Source: Streptococcus sp. SPS1 | GTDB lineage: Bacteria > Bacillota > Bacilli > Lactobacillales > Streptococcaceae | Length of the DNA stretch: 48,420 nucleotides | Reading direction: 5' to 3' | Assembly (NCBI RefSeq): GCF_030439915.1 | Contig: NZ_JAQFJG010000014.1 | Coordinates: 1-48,420, forward strand | Shown here: positions 27,862 through 37,399 of the stretch, piece after piece | Layout of the letters: each line of letters opens with the position of its first letter | How positions within the stretch are numbered: the first letter of the stretch is position 1 | Translations under genes and position numbers: made by a program | The notes under the pieces: model-generated | Database searches by the model: none | The model's input: only the letters and a program-made list of their open reading frames with translations | What the model was told of the DNA's origin: nothing

Positions 27862-28836
27862 ATGAAAACACGTATTACAGAATTATTGAACATTGATTAT
27901 CCTATTTTCCAAGGAGGAATGGCCTGGGTCGCTGATGGTGATTTGGCAGGAGCTGTTTCCAAGGCTGGAGGACTAGGGATTATTGGTGGGGGAAATGCCC
28001 CTAAAGAAGTTGTCAAGGCAAATATTGATAAAATCAAATCATTGACTGATAAACCTTTTGGTGTCAACATCATGCTCTTGTCTCCCTTTGTGGAAGATAT
28101 TGTAGACCTCGTTATCGAGGAAGGCGTCAAAGTGGTTACAACAGGGGCAGGAAATCCTGGTAAATACATGGAACGCTTTCACGAAGCTGGTATTACAGTT
28201 ATTCCAGTTGTACCAAGTGTTGCCCTAGCTAAACGCATGGAAAAAATCGGTGCGGATGCTGTCATTGCAGAAGGAATGGAAGCTGGGGGGCATATCGGTA
28301 AATTAACAACCATGACCTTGGTGCGCCAGGTAGCTACAGCTGTATCTATTCCTGTTATTGCGGCAGGAGGGATTGCGGATGGTGAAGGTGCTGCTGCTGG
28401 CTTTATGCTAGGTGCAGAAGCTGTTCAAGTTGGAACTCGGTTTGTCGTTGCCAAAGAGTCTAATGCCCATCCAAATTATAAGGCGAAAATTTTAAAAGCT
28501 AGAGATATTGATACTACGATTTCAGCTCAACACTTTGGACATGCTGTTCGAGCTATTAAAAACCAATTGACTCGTGATTTTGAAAAAGCTGAAAAAGATG
28601 CCTTTAAACAAGAAAATCCTGATTTGGAAATTTTTGAACAAATGGGAGCAGGTGCTCTAGCCAAAGCGGTTGTTCACGGTGATGTGGATGGTGGCTCTGT
28701 CATGGCAGGTCAAATTGCAGGACTTGTTTCCAAAGAAGAAAGCGTTGAAGAAATCCTAAAAGATTTGTACTATGGAGCAGCTAAGAAAATACAAGAAGAA
28801 GCCTCTCGTTGGGCAGGAGTTGTAAGAAATGACTAA
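27862..28836 (+). CDS. fabK: Enoyl-ACP reductase II (FMN)
   Basis: Flavin-dependent enoyl-ACP reductase that completes each elongation cycle. It replaces FabI in this lineage, which makes cells insensitive to triclosan. The 324-aa TIM-barrel nitronate-monooxygenase-like fold shows PIFQGGMAWVADG near the N-terminus, GGNAPKE, GMEAGGHIGKL and the phosphate-binding IPVIAAGGIADGEG plus LGAEAVQVGTRF. It overlaps fabD by 8 bp. Confidence 0.96.
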   Translation: MKTRITELLNIDYPIFQGGMAWVADGDLAGAVSKAGGLGIIGGGNAPKEVVKANIDKIKSLTDKPFGVNIMLLSPFVEDIVDLVIEEGVKVVTTGAGNPGKYMERFHEAGITVIPVVPSVALAKRMEKIGADAVIAEGMEAGGHIGKLTTMTLVRQVATAVSIPVIAAGGIADGEGAAAGFMLGAEAVQVGTRFVVAKESNAHPNYKAKILKARDIDTTISAQHFGHAVRAIKNQLTRDFEKAEKDAFKQENPDLEIFEQMGAGALAKAVVHGDVDGGSVMAGQIAGLVSKEESVEEILKDLYYGAAKKIQEEASRWAGVVRND

Positions 28837-29752
28837 AACAGCCTTTTTATTTGCTGGTCAAGGTGCCCAGTATCTAGGTATGGGACGGGATCTCTATGAT
28901 CACTACCCTATTGTCAAAGAAACGATTGATCAAGCGAGTCAGGTACTTGGTTATGATTTGCGTCATCTCATCGATACGGAAGAAGAAAAACTCAATCAGA
29001 CTCGCTATACGCAACCTGCCATTCTAGCGACTTCGGTTGCTATCTACCGTTTATTGCAAGAAAAGGGCTATCAGCCGGATATGGTTGCTGGTTTGTCCCT
29101 TGGAGAGTATTCTGCCTTGGTGGCCAGCGGTGCCTTGGATTTTGAAGATGCGGTTGCCTTGGTTGCTAAGCGTGGAGCCTATATGGAAGAAGCGGCTCCT
29201 GCTGGCTCTGGCAAGATGGTGGCAGTTCTTAATACACCAGTAGAGGTTATTGAGGAAGCCTGTCAAAAAGCTTCTGAACTTGGAGTAGTTACCCCAGCCA
29301 ACTATAATACACCTGCACAAATCGTGATTGGTGGAGAAGTGACTGCAGTTGACCGAGCTGTTGAACTCTTGCAGGAAGCAGGAGCTAAACGCTTGATTCC
29401 TCTCAAGGTTTCAGGACCTTTTCATACCGCTCTCCTTGAGCTTGCTAGCCAGAAACTAGCTGAAACTCTAGCTCAGGTAAGTTTTTCAGATTTTACTTGT
29501 CCCCTAGTCGGCAATACAGAAGCTGCAGTTATGCAAAAAGAAGACATTGCTAAACTCTTGACGCGTCAGGTCAAGGAACCAGTTCGTTTCTATGAAAGTA
29601 TTGCGGCCATGCAAGAAGCAGGCGTAACCAACTTTATAGAGATTGGACCGGGGAAAGTCTTGTCAGGCTTTGTCAAAAAAATTGATAAGACAGCTAAACT
29701 AGCCAATGTTGAAGATCAGGCTAGTTTGGAAACTTTGCTAGAAAACAAGTAA
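28829..29752 (+). CDS. fabD: Malonyl-CoA:ACP transacylase
   Basis: Transfers malonate from CoA to ACP. The protein has 307 aa. Active-site Ser90 lies in the GLSLGEYSAL motif and the catalytic His in SGPFHTALL (about 198). The oxyanion segment FAGQGAQYLGMG is at 8-19. The gene starts within the end of fabK. Confidence 0.97.
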   Translation: MTKTAFLFAGQGAQYLGMGRDLYDHYPIVKETIDQASQVLGYDLRHLIDTEEEKLNQTRYTQPAILATSVAIYRLLQEKGYQPDMVAGLSLGEYSALVASGALDFEDAVALVAKRGAYMEEAAPAGSGKMVAVLNTPVEVIEEACQKASELGVVTPANYNTPAQIVIGGEVTAVDRAVELLQEAGAKRLIPLKVSGPFHTALLELASQKLAETLAQVSFSDFTCPLVGNTEAAVMQKEDIAKLLTRQVKEPVRFYESIAAMQEAGVTNFIEIGPGKVLSGFVKKIDKTAKLANVEDQASLETLLENK

Positions 29753-29792
29753 TCCCTTCTCCCATAAATACAAGAGGAAACAGGAGAAAAGA

Positions 29793-30524
29793 ATGCAACT
29801 AAAAAATAAAAATATCTTTATTACAGGTTCGAGTCGTGGAATTGGTCTTGCCGTTGCCCATAAGTTTGCTCAAGCAGGAGCCAACATCGTCTTAAACAGC
29901 CGTGGGGCAATCTCAGAGGAATTACTCGCTGAGTTTGCAGACTATGGTGTCAAGGTGATTTCCATTTCAGGAGATGTATCCGATTTTGCAGACGCTAAAC
30001 GTATGGTTGAGCAAGCTATTGCAGAGCTGGGTTCAGTAGATGTTTTGGTTAACAATGCAGGGATTACCCAAGATACCCTTATGCTCAAGATGACAGAAGC
30101 AGATTTTGAAAAAGTGCTCAAGGTTAATCTGACTGGTGCCTTTAACATGACACAATCAGTCTTGAAACCGATGATGAAAGCCAGAGAAGGTGCTATCATC
30201 AATATGTCTAGTGTTGTTGGTTTGATGGGAAATATTGGCCAAGCTAACTATGCTGCTTCTAAGGCCGGTTTGATTGGTTTTACCAAGTCTGTGGCGCGTG
30301 AAGTGGCCAATCGCAATATCAGGGTTAACGCTATCGCGCCTGGAATGATTGAGTCCGATATGACAGCGGTTCTATCAGACAAGGTAAAAGATGCCATGCT
30401 GGCACAAATTCCTATGAAAGCATTTGGGCAGGCAGAGCAGGTTGCAGATTTAACAGTATTTTTAGCAGGCCAAGATTATCTAACTGGTCAAGTGGTTGCC
30501 ATTGATGGCGGCCTCAGTATGTAG
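29793..30524 (+). CDS. fabG: 3-oxoacyl-ACP reductase
   Basis: NADPH-dependent short-chain dehydrogenase reducing beta-ketoacyl-ACP. The protein has 243 aa. The Rossmann motif TGSSRGIG is at 11-18, the NNAG segment at about 86-89 and the catalytic Ser-Tyr-Lys set in INMSSVVG and NYAASKAG. It is spaced 40 bp after fabD with AGGAGAAAAG as ribosome binding site. Confidence 0.97.
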   Translation: MQLKNKNIFITGSSRGIGLAVAHKFAQAGANIVLNSRGAISEELLAEFADYGVKVISISGDVSDFADAKRMVEQAIAELGSVDVLVNNAGITQDTLMLKMTEADFEKVLKVNLTGAFNMTQSVLKPMMKAREGAIINMSSVVGLMGNIGQANYAASKAGLIGFTKSVAREVANRNIRVNAIAPGMIESDMTAVLSDKVKDAMLAQIPMKAFGQAEQVADLTVFLAGQDYLTGQVVAIDGGLSM

Positions 30525-30545
30525 CAGAAGCTAGAGGTAAAAAAG

Positions 30546-31781
30546 ATGAAACTAAATCGCGTAGTAGTAACAGGTTATGGAGTGACATCTCCAATCGGAA
30601 ATACACCAGAAGAATTTTGGAATAGTTTGACAACTGGAAAAATCGGAATTGGTCAAATTACGAAATTTGATCATAGTGACTTTGATGTGCATAATGCGGC
30701 AGAAATCCAAGATTTTCCTTTTGATAAATACTTTGTAAAGAAAGATACCAATCGTTTCGATAACTATTCTTTATATGCCTTGTATGCAGCCCAAGAAGCT
30801 GTCAACCATGCTAATTTGGATGTAGAGGCTCTTGATAAAGATCGTTTTGGTGTTATTGTTGCCTCTGGTATTGGTGGAATTAAGGAAATTGAAGATCAAG
30901 TGCTTCGTCTCAACGAAAAAGGGCCAAAACGTGTGAAACCATTGACCCTTCCAAAAGCCTTGCCAAATATGGCTTCAGGAAATGTTGCCATGCGTTTTGG
31001 AGCAAACGGTGTTTGTAAATCCATCAATACTGCCTGCGCTTCATCAAATGATGCGATTGGAGATGCCTTCCGCTCAATTAAGTTTGGCTTTCAAGATGTT
31101 ATGTTGGTAGGTGGTTCAGAAGCCTCTATCACACCTTTTGCTATTGCTGGTTTCCAAGCCCTAACTGCTCTCTCAACTACAGAGGACCCAACTCGTGCTT
31201 CCATTCCATTTGATAAGGACCGTAATGGTTTTGTCATGGGTGAAGGTTCTGGGATGTTGGTTCTTGAAAGTCTGGAACACGCTGAAAAACGTGGGGCTAC
31301 TATCCTTGCTGAAGTGGTTGGTTATGGAAATACTTGTGATGCCTACCACATGACTTCACCACATCCAGAAGGTCAGGGAGCTATCAAGGCCATCAAATTA
31401 GCCTTGGAAGAAGCTGAGATTTCCCCAGAGCAAGTAGCCTATGTCAATGCTCACGGAACGTCAACTCCTGCTAATGAAAAAGGAGAAAGTGGTGCGATCG
31501 TAGCTGTTCTTGGTAAGGAAGTACCTGTATCATCAACCAAATCATTCACAGGACATTTGCTGGGGGCTGCAGGTGCAGTAGAAGCTATCGTCACCATCGA
31601 AGCTATGCGTCATAACTTTGTACCAATGACAGCTGGAACAAGTGAAGTATCAGATTATATCGAAGCCAATGTCGTTTATGGACAAGGCTTGGAGCAAGAA
31701 ATTCCATACGCTATTTCAAATACCTTTGGTTTTGGTGGCCACAATGCAGTTCTTGCTTTCAAACGTTGGGAGAATAAATAA
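30546..31781 (+). CDS. fabF: Beta-ketoacyl-ACP synthase II
   Basis: Condensing enzyme for chain elongation, including the unsaturated branch produced by FabM. The protein has 411 aa. Active-site Cys164 in NTACASSND, the two catalytic histidines in NAHGTSTP and FTGHLLGAAG, and the C-terminal FGFGGHNAVLAF are all present. The accB start follows two bases after the stop. Confidence 0.97.
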   Translation: MKLNRVVVTGYGVTSPIGNTPEEFWNSLTTGKIGIGQITKFDHSDFDVHNAAEIQDFPFDKYFVKKDTNRFDNYSLYALYAAQEAVNHANLDVEALDKDRFGVIVASGIGGIKEIEDQVLRLNEKGPKRVKPLTLPKALPNMASGNVAMRFGANGVCKSINTACASSNDAIGDAFRSIKFGFQDVMLVGGSEASITPFAIAGFQALTALSTTEDPTRASIPFDKDRNGFVMGEGSGMLVLESLEHAEKRGATILAEVVGYGNTCDAYHMTSPHPEGQGAIKAIKLALEEAEISPEQVAYVNAHGTSTPANEKGESGAIVAVLGKEVPVSSTKSFTGHLLGAAGAVEAIVTIEAMRHNFVPMTAGTSEVSDYIEANVVYGQGLEQEIPYAISNTFGFGGHNAVLAFKRWENK

Positions 31782-31783
31782 GT

Positions 31784-32269
31784 ATGAATTTAAACGATAT
31801 TAAAGATTTGATGGCTCAATTTGACCAATCAAGTTTGAGAGAATTTTCTTATAAAAATGGGACGGATGAGTTGCAGTTTAGCAAGAATGAAGCTAGACTC
31901 GTATCCGAAGTTGCAGCTCAAGTCGCTCCAGCGCCCATTCTAGCAACACCAAGTCCAGCGGCTCCTACATCTGCTCCAGCAGAGACTGTAACAGAAGAAG
32001 TTCAAGCTGTAGCTGAAACAAGCGTGGCTGCTGAGGGAGATCTTGTAGAGAGCCCACTTGTTGGGGTGGCTTACTTGGCTGCTGGACCAGATAAACCTGC
32101 CTTCGTTTCAGTTGGCGATAGTGTCAAAAAAGGCCAAACACTGGTCATTATCGAAGCCATGAAAGTCATGAATGAAATTCCAGCACCTAAGGATGGTGTG
32201 GTAACGGAAATTCTCGTTTCTAACGAAGAAATGGTTGAGTTTGGTAAAGGATTGGTACGTATCAAATGA
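31784..32269 (+). CDS. accB: Biotin carboxyl carrier protein of acetyl-CoA carboxylase
   Basis: Carries the biotin that shuttles carboxyl groups between AccC and AccD/AccA. The 161 aa comprise an N-terminal domain (1-40), an Ala/Pro/Thr-rich flexible linker (about 45-85) and a biotinyl domain with Lys127 in the EAMKVMNEI motif. Its TGA overlaps the fabZ ATG by four bases. Confidence 0.97.
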   Translation: MNLNDIKDLMAQFDQSSLREFSYKNGTDELQFSKNEARLVSEVAAQVAPAPILATPSPAAPTSAPAETVTEEVQAVAETSVAAEGDLVESPLVGVAYLAAGPDKPAFVSVGDSVKKGQTLVIIEAMKVMNEIPAPKDGVVTEILVSNEEMVEFGKGLVRIK

Positions 32270-32688
32270 TCGATATTCAAGGAATCAAAGAAGCCCTTCC
32301 CCACCGTTATCCTATGCTCCTAGTGGACCGTGTGTTGGAAGTGAGCGAGGATACTATTGTTGCTATCAAAAATGTGACCATCAACGAGCCCTTCTTTAAT
32401 GGTCATTTCCCTCAATATCCAGTTATGCCAGGTGTTCTGATTATGGAAGCCTTGGCGCAAACAGCTGGTGTCTTGGAGTTATCAAAACCTGAAAATAAAG
32501 GGAAACTGGTCTTTTACGCTGGTATGGATAAGGTCAAATTTAAGAAGCAAGTTGTACCAGGTGACCAATTAGTTATGACGGCAACGTTTGTAAAACGTCG
32601 CGGTACCATTGCCGTGGTTGAAGCAAAGGCTGAAGTGGATGGCAAGCTTGCAGCTAGTGGTACTCTTACCTTTGCAATAGGGAACTAA
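32266..32688 (+). CDS. fabZ: 3-hydroxyacyl-ACP dehydratase FabZ
   Basis: Dehydrates beta-hydroxyacyl-ACP to the trans-2-enoyl form, the substrate shared by FabK and FabM. It is a hot-dog fold of 140 aa. Catalytic His47 lies in [14 protein letters not shown] and Glu61 in MEALAQ. The ATGA overlap places it inside the acc genes. Confidence 0.96.
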   Translation: MIDIQGIKEALPHRYPMLLVDRVLEVSEDTIVAIKNVTINEPFFNGHFPQYPVMPGVLIMEALAQTAGVLELSKPENKGKLVFYAGMDKVKFKKQVVPGDQLVMTATFVKRRGTIAVVEAKAEVDGKLAASGTLTFAIGN

Positions 32689-32699
32689 GGAGGTTCTCC

Positions 32700-34067
32700 A
32701 TGTTTCGAAAAATTTTAATTGCCAATCGTGGTGAAATTGCGGTTCGTATTATCCGTGCGGCGCGTGAATTGGGGATCGCAACGGTGGCGGTTTATTCAAC
32801 TGCTGATAAGGAAGCCCTTCATACGCTTTTGGCAGATGAAGCAGTTTGTATTGGTCCTGGCAAGGCAACAGAGTCTTATCTCAATATCAATGCGGTTCTA
32901 TCAGCTGCAGTCTTGACAGAAGCAGAAGCCATCCACCCAGGTTTTGGATTTCTCAGTGAAAATTCCAAATTTGCAACTATGTGTGAAGAAGTGGGGATTA
33001 AGTTTATCGGTCCATCTGGTCATGTCATGGATATGATGGGAGACAAAATCAATGCGCGCGCTCAGATGATTAAAGCAGGCGTGCCTGTCATTCCAGGTTC
33101 AGATGGAGAAGTGCATAACTCTGAAGAAGCTTTGATTGTTGCTGAAAAAATTGGCTATCCTGTTATGCTCAAGGCTTCAGCAGGTGGAGGTGGTAAAGGG
33201 ATTCGTAAGGTTGAAAAACCAGAAGATCTCGTTTCAGCCTTTGAAACTGCTTCTAGCGAAGCCAAGGCCAACTATGGCAATGGTGCCATGTACATTGAAC
33301 GGGTTATCTATCCAGCTCGCCACATCGAGGTTCAAATCCTAGGAGATGAACACGGAAATGTGATTCACTTGGGTGAACGAGATTGTTCTCTTCAACGAAA
33401 TAATCAAAAGGTTTTAGAAGAAAGTCCTTCAATTGCAATCGGAAAAACGTTGCGCCATGAAATCGGTGCTGCTGCTGTTCGAGCGGCAGAGTCTGTGGGT
33501 TATGAGAATGCAGGGACCATTGAGTTTCTTCTTGATGAAGCAAGTAGCAATTTCTACTTCATGGAAATGAATACTCGTGTACAAGTAGAACATCCAGTAA
33601 CAGAATTTGTTTCAGGTGTGGATATCGTTAAGGAACAGATTCGCATTGCAGCAGGTCAGCCTTTGTCTGTTAAGCAAGAAGATATTGTCCTACGCGGTCA
33701 TGCCATCGAGTGTCGTATCAATGCAGAAAATCCAGCCTTTAACTTTGCCCCAAGTCCAGGTAAAATTACCAATCTCTATCTGCCAAGTGGTGGAGTTGGC
33801 TTGCGCGTGGATTCAGCAGTTTATCCAGGCTATACCATTCCACCTTATTATGATAGTATGATTGCTAAAATCATCGTTCACGGTGAAAATCGTTTTGATG
33901 CACTTATGAAAATGCAACGTGCCCTCTATGAATTAGAGATTGAAGGGGTGCAGACCAATGCAGATTTCCAGCTTGACCTCATTTCAGATCGCAATGTCAT
34001 TGCTGGAGATTACGATACTTCCTTCTTGATGGAAACCTTCTTACCCAAATATCAAGAAAAAGAATAA
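32700..34067 (+). CDS. accC: Acetyl-CoA carboxylase, biotin carboxylase subunit
   Basis: ATP-dependent carboxylation of biotin on AccB. The 455 aa include the N-terminal ANRGEIAVRIIRAARELGI, the ATP-grasp glycine loop ASAGGGGKGIRKV (about 160-172), and FYFMEMNTRVQVEHPVTE (about 283-300) with metal-binding Glu and catalytic Arg. The TAA stop of fabZ is 11 bp upstream and AGGAGG precedes the ATG. Confidence 0.97.
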   Translation: MFRKILIANRGEIAVRIIRAARELGIATVAVYSTADKEALHTLLADEAVCIGPGKATESYLNINAVLSAAVLTEAEAIHPGFGFLSENSKFATMCEEVGIKFIGPSGHVMDMMGDKINARAQMIKAGVPVIPGSDGEVHNSEEALIVAEKIGYPVMLKASAGGGGKGIRKVEKPEDLVSAFETASSEAKANYGNGAMYIERVIYPARHIEVQILGDEHGNVIHLGERDCSLQRNNQKVLEESPSIAIGKTLRHEIGAAAVRAAESVGYENAGTIEFLLDEASSNFYFMEMNTRVQVEHPVTEFVSGVDIVKEQIRIAAGQPLSVKQEDIVLRGHAIECRINAENPAFNFAPSPGKITNLYLPSGGVGLRVDSAVYPGYTIPPYYDSMIAKIIVHGENRFDALMKMQRALYELEIEGVQTNADFQLDLISDRNVIAGDYDTSFLMETFLPKYQEKE

Positions 34068-34103
34068 AATGACTTCAAGAGTTTAAACCGAAAAGGGGAA
34101 TCA

Positions 34104-34970
34104 ATGGCTCTATTTAGTAAAAAAGATAAGTATATTCGAATCAATCCCAATCGTTCGGTTAGGGAAAAACCTCAAGCCAAGCCAGAGGTTCCAGATGAAT
34201 TATTCTCCCAGTGTCCAGGCTGTAAGCATACCATTTATCAGAAGGATCTGGGAAGTGAGCGTATCTGTCCACATTGTAGCTATACCTTTCGTATTTCTGC
34301 CCAAGAACGCTTGGCTTTAACGATTGATATGGGAACCTTCAAGGAATTGTTTACAGGGATTGAAAGCAAGGATCCCTTGCATTTCCCTGGTTATCAAAAG
34401 AAACTGGCATCTATGCGAGAAAAAACAGGGCTGGATGAAGCTGTTGTGACAGGAACTGCTCTTATTAAAGGTCAGACTGTGGCTCTTGGGATTATGGATT
34501 CTAACTTTATCATGGCTTCTATGGGTACAGTTGTAGGTGAGAAAATCACTCGTTTGTTTGAGTATGCGACTGTCGAAAAATTGCCAGTTGTCCTCTTCAC
34601 AGCCTCTGGTGGCGCCCGTATGCAGGAAGGAATCATGAGTCTCATGCAGATGGCCAAGATTTCTGCAGCGGTTAAACGCCATTCAAATGCTGGTCTCTTT
34701 TACCTGACCATTTTAACAGATCCAACGACAGGTGGTGTGACAGCTTCTTTCGCTATGGAAGGCGATATTATTCTGGCTGAACCACAGAGCTTGGTCGGTT
34801 TTGCTGGGCGTCGTGTCATTGAAAATACGGTTCGTGAAAGCTTGCCTGAGGATTTCCAAAAGGCAGAATTCCTATTGGAACATGGCTTTGTGGATGCTAT
34901 TGTCAAAAGAAGAGACTTGCCAGATACGATTGCTAGCCTAGTCAGATTGCATGGAAGGAGTCCAAGATGA
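34104..34970 (+). CDS. accD: Acetyl-CoA carboxylase, carboxyltransferase beta subunit
   Basis: Forms the carboxyltransferase with AccA. The 288 aa have an N-terminal four-cysteine zinc ribbon (C37, C40, C55, C58) followed by a crotonase-like domain with the [12 protein letters not shown] and [14 protein letters not shown] segments. The stop overlaps the accA start by four bases. Confidence 0.97.
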   Translation: MALFSKKDKYIRINPNRSVREKPQAKPEVPDELFSQCPGCKHTIYQKDLGSERICPHCSYTFRISAQERLALTIDMGTFKELFTGIESKDPLHFPGYQKKLASMREKTGLDEAVVTGTALIKGQTVALGIMDSNFIMASMGTVVGEKITRLFEYATVEKLPVVLFTASGGARMQEGIMSLMQMAKISAAVKRHSNAGLFYLTILTDPTTGGVTASFAMEGDIILAEPQSLVGFAGRRVIENTVRESLPEDFQKAEFLLEHGFVDAIVKRRDLPDTIASLVRLHGRSPR

Positions 34971-35734
34971 ATATTGCAAAAATAGTCAGAGAAGCGCGTG
35001 AGCAGAGTCGCTTGACAAGCTTGGACTTTGCGACAGGCATTTTTGATGACTTTATCCAATTACATGGTGATCGTTCTTTTCGCGATGATGGTGCAGTTGT
35101 TGGTGGTATTGGCTGGCTTGGAGACCAAGCTGTAACAATGGTTGGTATCCAAAAAGGCAAGAGTTTACAAGATAACCTCAAACGGAATTTTGGCCAACCA
35201 CATCCAGAAGGCTACCGCAAGGCTCTACGGTTGATGAAACAGGCTGAAAAATTTGGCCGTCCAGTTGTGACCTTTATCAATACAGCAGGTGCCTATCCTG
35301 GTGTCGGCGCGGAAGAACGCGGTCAAGGGGAAGCCATTGCTCGTAATCTCATGGAAATGAGTGATCTGAAAGTTCCTATTATTGCTATTATTATCGGTGA
35401 AGGTGGTTCAGGTGGTGCTTTGGCTCTAGCCGTTGCGGATCGTGTTTGGATGCTGGAAAATTCTATCTATGCTATTCTCAGTCCAGAAGGCTTTGCTTCC
35501 ATTTTATGGAAGGACGGCACTCGTGCCATGGAAGCGGCAGAGCTGATGAAAATCACTTCGCATGAACTGTTAGAAATGGACGTGGTGGATAAGGTGATTT
35601 CTGAAGCAGGACTTTCTAGTAAAGAACTGATTAAGAGTGTCAAAAAAGAACTCCAAGCTGAGCTAGCTAGACTTTCGCAAAAACCGCTATCAGAGTTGTT
35701 GGAAGAACGCTATAAACGATTTAGAAAATACTAA
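34967..35734 (+). CDS. accA: Acetyl-CoA carboxylase, carboxyltransferase alpha subunit
   Basis: Partner of AccD in transferring the carboxyl group to acetyl-CoA. The 255 aa are shorter than the E. coli protein, as is usual for streptococci. Crotonase-fold motifs [18 protein letters not shown] and [19 protein letters not shown] are clear. It is the last gene of the cluster and is followed by a strong terminator. Confidence 0.97.
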   Translation: MNIAKIVREAREQSRLTSLDFATGIFDDFIQLHGDRSFRDDGAVVGGIGWLGDQAVTMVGIQKGKSLQDNLKRNFGQPHPEGYRKALRLMKQAEKFGRPVVTFINTAGAYPGVGAEERGQGEAIARNLMEMSDLKVPIIAIIIGEGGSGGALALAVADRVWMLENSIYAILSPEGFASILWKDGTRAMEAAELMKITSHELLEMDVVDKVISEAGLSSKELIKSVKKELQAELARLSQKPLSELLEERYKRFRKY

Positions 35735-35742
35735 AAATGACT

Positions 35743-35770
35743 AAATGAGACTAGAAAGGTCTCATTTTTT
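35743..35770 (+). terminator. Terminator of the fab/acc cluster
   Basis: AAATGAGAC (35743-35751) and GTCTCATTT form a stem around TAGAAAG, followed by a T run to 35770. It ends ten bases before the ComE box. Confidence 0.9.
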
Positions 35771-35780
35771 ATAGAAAAAT

Positions 35781-35847
35781 GCAGTTCAGTCTGAAAAAAT
35801 GACAGTTGAGGAGAAGACTAATAAAATAGACAAAAAAGATGTATACT
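35781..35847 (+). promoter_or_regulatory. ComE box and promoter of the double-glycine peptide gene
   Basis: GCAGTTCAG (35781-35789) and ACAGTTGAG (35802-35810) are separated by exactly 12 bp. This is the direct-repeat arrangement of ComE sites in early competence promoters (aCAnTTcaG-N12-aCAnTTgaG). A -10, TATACT (35842-35847), lies 31 bp beyond the second repeat and no good -35 is present, as expected for an activated promoter. The likely transcript start is about 40 nt before the ATG. Confidence 0.88.
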
Positions 35848-35891
35848 GTAGGTGTAAGCTTACAAAAATTTATTTTAAGGATGTACTTGCG

Positions 35892-36074
35892 ATGACAGGT
35901 ACAGAAACATTTACAGTTATTTCAATTGAAGACTTAGACCAAGTTTCAGGTGGTGGCATGATTTGGTTGGTTGATGATTATTATTGGAGTTGGCCTTATG
36001 CTTATAGCATTGCAACTGACTCGAGTGCAATACTGAATCATGCGACTAGACGTGCTAATGGCATTGGCTACTGA
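35892..36074 (+). CDS. briC: Double-glycine secreted peptide, probable BriC orthologue
   Basis: A 60-aa peptide precursor. The leader ends in the double-glycine motif IEDLDQVSGGG (residues 12-22), the cleavage signal for peptidase-containing ABC exporters such as ComAB. The remaining 38-39 aa are aromatic in the first half (several W and Y) and polar in the second, with no cysteines. The start is the ATG at 35892 with AAGGA upstream. A frame from 35799 begins inside the ComE box and is not used. ComE control, the leader type and the position after accA fit my recollection of pneumococcal BriC, a competence-induced biofilm-promoting peptide reported to influence fatty acid synthesis. Orthology is not verified. 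A bacteriocin is the alternative. Confidence 0.8.
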   Translation: MTGTETFTVISIEDLDQVSGGGMIWLVDDYYWSWPYAYSIATDSSAILNHATRRANGIGY

Positions 36075-36092
36075 TAAATTAAAGGAGTAAGT

Positions 36093-36818
36093 ATGAAAAA
36101 ACTAGGGCATTTGGGAGTCTTTACATCACTGGTATTTCTATCGGTTTATCTACCAGAGTTAGGGGTTGTGCAAATCACTAAGTTTTTAGGATGGGGGATA
36201 GATGGATATTTTACCTTTTTAACAGTTGAAGTAACAGCTCTTTTGCTATTATTTATCTACTGGCTCCAAAAGAAAGAGATGCTCTATATTTTTGAGAAAA
36301 AGGGTTCAAAGAAGTCAAGATTCTTTTACCTTGTAGTTGGTCTAGTGGCTACTTATTTTGATCGTCAATTGGTGAATGCTTTTCAGTTGCAGTTTCATCA
36401 CCTAATTGATAACAAGTATATCTTTCAAGACCTACTTTCGGTCCTATACTCCAATGGGCAACCAACTTTTCTATCAACTGTTCTCAGTTTTAGTTTAACA
36501 GTAGTCGTCGGACCTATATTGGAGGAACTGATTCATAGAGGGTATTTTATGAATACCTTTTTCCACCAGTCCAAGTACTATCTGGATGTTATTCTATCTG
36601 CTCTTATCTTTGGACTTAGTCATTTGATCCTAACTCACCGAGATCCTATCAGTTTAATTATTTATAGTTTAGGCGGTCTCTTCTATGCCCTAGTATATCG
36701 GTGGACAAAGAACTTAAAAATCACCATCCTGTGCCATAGTTTTTTCAACTTTCTCATTTATGCAAAACCCATCTGGATTTTTGTTTATAATTATGTCTAT
36801 TACCAGTTTTTAAGATAG
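36093..36818 (+). CDS. CPBP family intramembrane metalloprotease
   Basis: Polytopic membrane protein (241 aa) of the CPBP/Abi (CAAX protease and bacteriocin-processing) family. The family catalytic motifs are intact: EELIHRG (E144, E145, R149), FGLSH (F173, H177) and HSFFN (H215, N219). It starts 18 bp after the peptide gene with AAAGGAG, so both are in one ComE-driven transcript. Family members next to double-glycine peptides serve as immunity proteins or in peptide maturation. Which applies here is unknown. Confidence 0.88.
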   Translation: MKKLGHLGVFTSLVFLSVYLPELGVVQITKFLGWGIDGYFTFLTVEVTALLLLFIYWLQKKEMLYIFEKKGSKKSRFFYLVVGLVATYFDRQLVNAFQLQFHHLIDNKYIFQDLLSVLYSNGQPTFLSTVLSFSLTVVVGPILEELIHRGYFMNTFFHQSKYYLDVILSALIFGLSHLILTHRDPISLIIYSLGGLFYALVYRWTKNLKITILCHSFFNFLIYAKPIWIFVYNYVYYQFLR

Positions 36819-36835
36819 TGGGAGGCAAAGAAAAG

Positions 36836-36965
36836 GAGGTTGGGCAAAAACTCGACTTCAGGAGAAAATGAAGTAAATCTTCCCACAATAAAACGCATAG
36901 TACAAGGTTTCTCAATACCTGATACTATGCGTTTTTCTGATTTCAAAGACTTTTTGCCCAGCCTC
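36836..36965. terminator. Composite inverted repeat / SPRITE-like terminator element
   Basis: Two nested palindromes lie between convergent genes. The outer arms GAGGTTGGGCAAAAA (36836-36850) and TTTTTGCCCAGCCTC (36951-36965) pair with one wobble. The inner arms AAAACGCATAGTA (36890-36902) and TACTATGCGTTTT (36923-36935) pair perfectly. The inner unit alone resembles an intrinsic terminator in both directions. The whole looks like a dispersed repeat. I associate such terminator-like repeats with SPRITE elements but could not compare to a consensus. Confidence 0.7.
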
Positions 36966-36976
36966 TTTTTCTATAT

Positions 36977-37399
36977 TTAATTTTCTTCAGTTACAAATTG
37001 ACTAAGCAGTCCGTTGATAAAGCGGGCTGATTTTTGATCTGAAAAATTCTTAGCGAGTTCAATGGCTTCATTGACTGCTACCAGCTGAGGTGTATCAAAT
37101 GATGTGATTTCAAAGATACCCAAGCGTAGTAAGTTTTTTTCGACCAAGGTCAAGCGTTCAACTGTCCAGCCTGATTTGAGGTGCTGGTTGATTTGTTTAT
37201 CCAACTCTTCTTTTTGAGCTTGGATACCAGAAACCAAGTTTAGAAGAAAGGCTGGGATTTGCACATCTTCATCTTCACGGTCATGTGTGTAGGCAAAGCG
37301 ACAAGCTGTTTCCATATCTGTTCCGAATTCAAGGCTCATAAGAGCTTGAAAAGCGCATTTACGAAGTTCACGTCTGGATTCTAATAGTGGACTAGTCAT
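36977..37399 (-). CDS. nusB: Transcription antitermination factor NusB
   Basis: RNA-binding factor that with NusE forms the antitermination complex on rRNA operons. It has 140 aa from the ATG at 37399 (MTSPLLESRRELRKCAFQ). The frame from 37417 adds six residues inside the upstream gene. The all-helical fold and the C-terminal LVAVNEAIELAKNFSDQKSARFINGLL signature are typical. It overlaps the upstream yqhY-like gene by 8 bp. Confidence 0.95.
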   Translation of the reverse strand: MTSPLLESRRELRKCAFQALMSLEFGTDMETACRFAYTHDREDEDVQIPAFLLNLVSGIQAQKEELDKQINQHLKSGWTVERLTLVEKNLLRLGIFEITSFDTPQLVAVNEAIELAKNFSDQKSARFINGLLSQFVTEEN

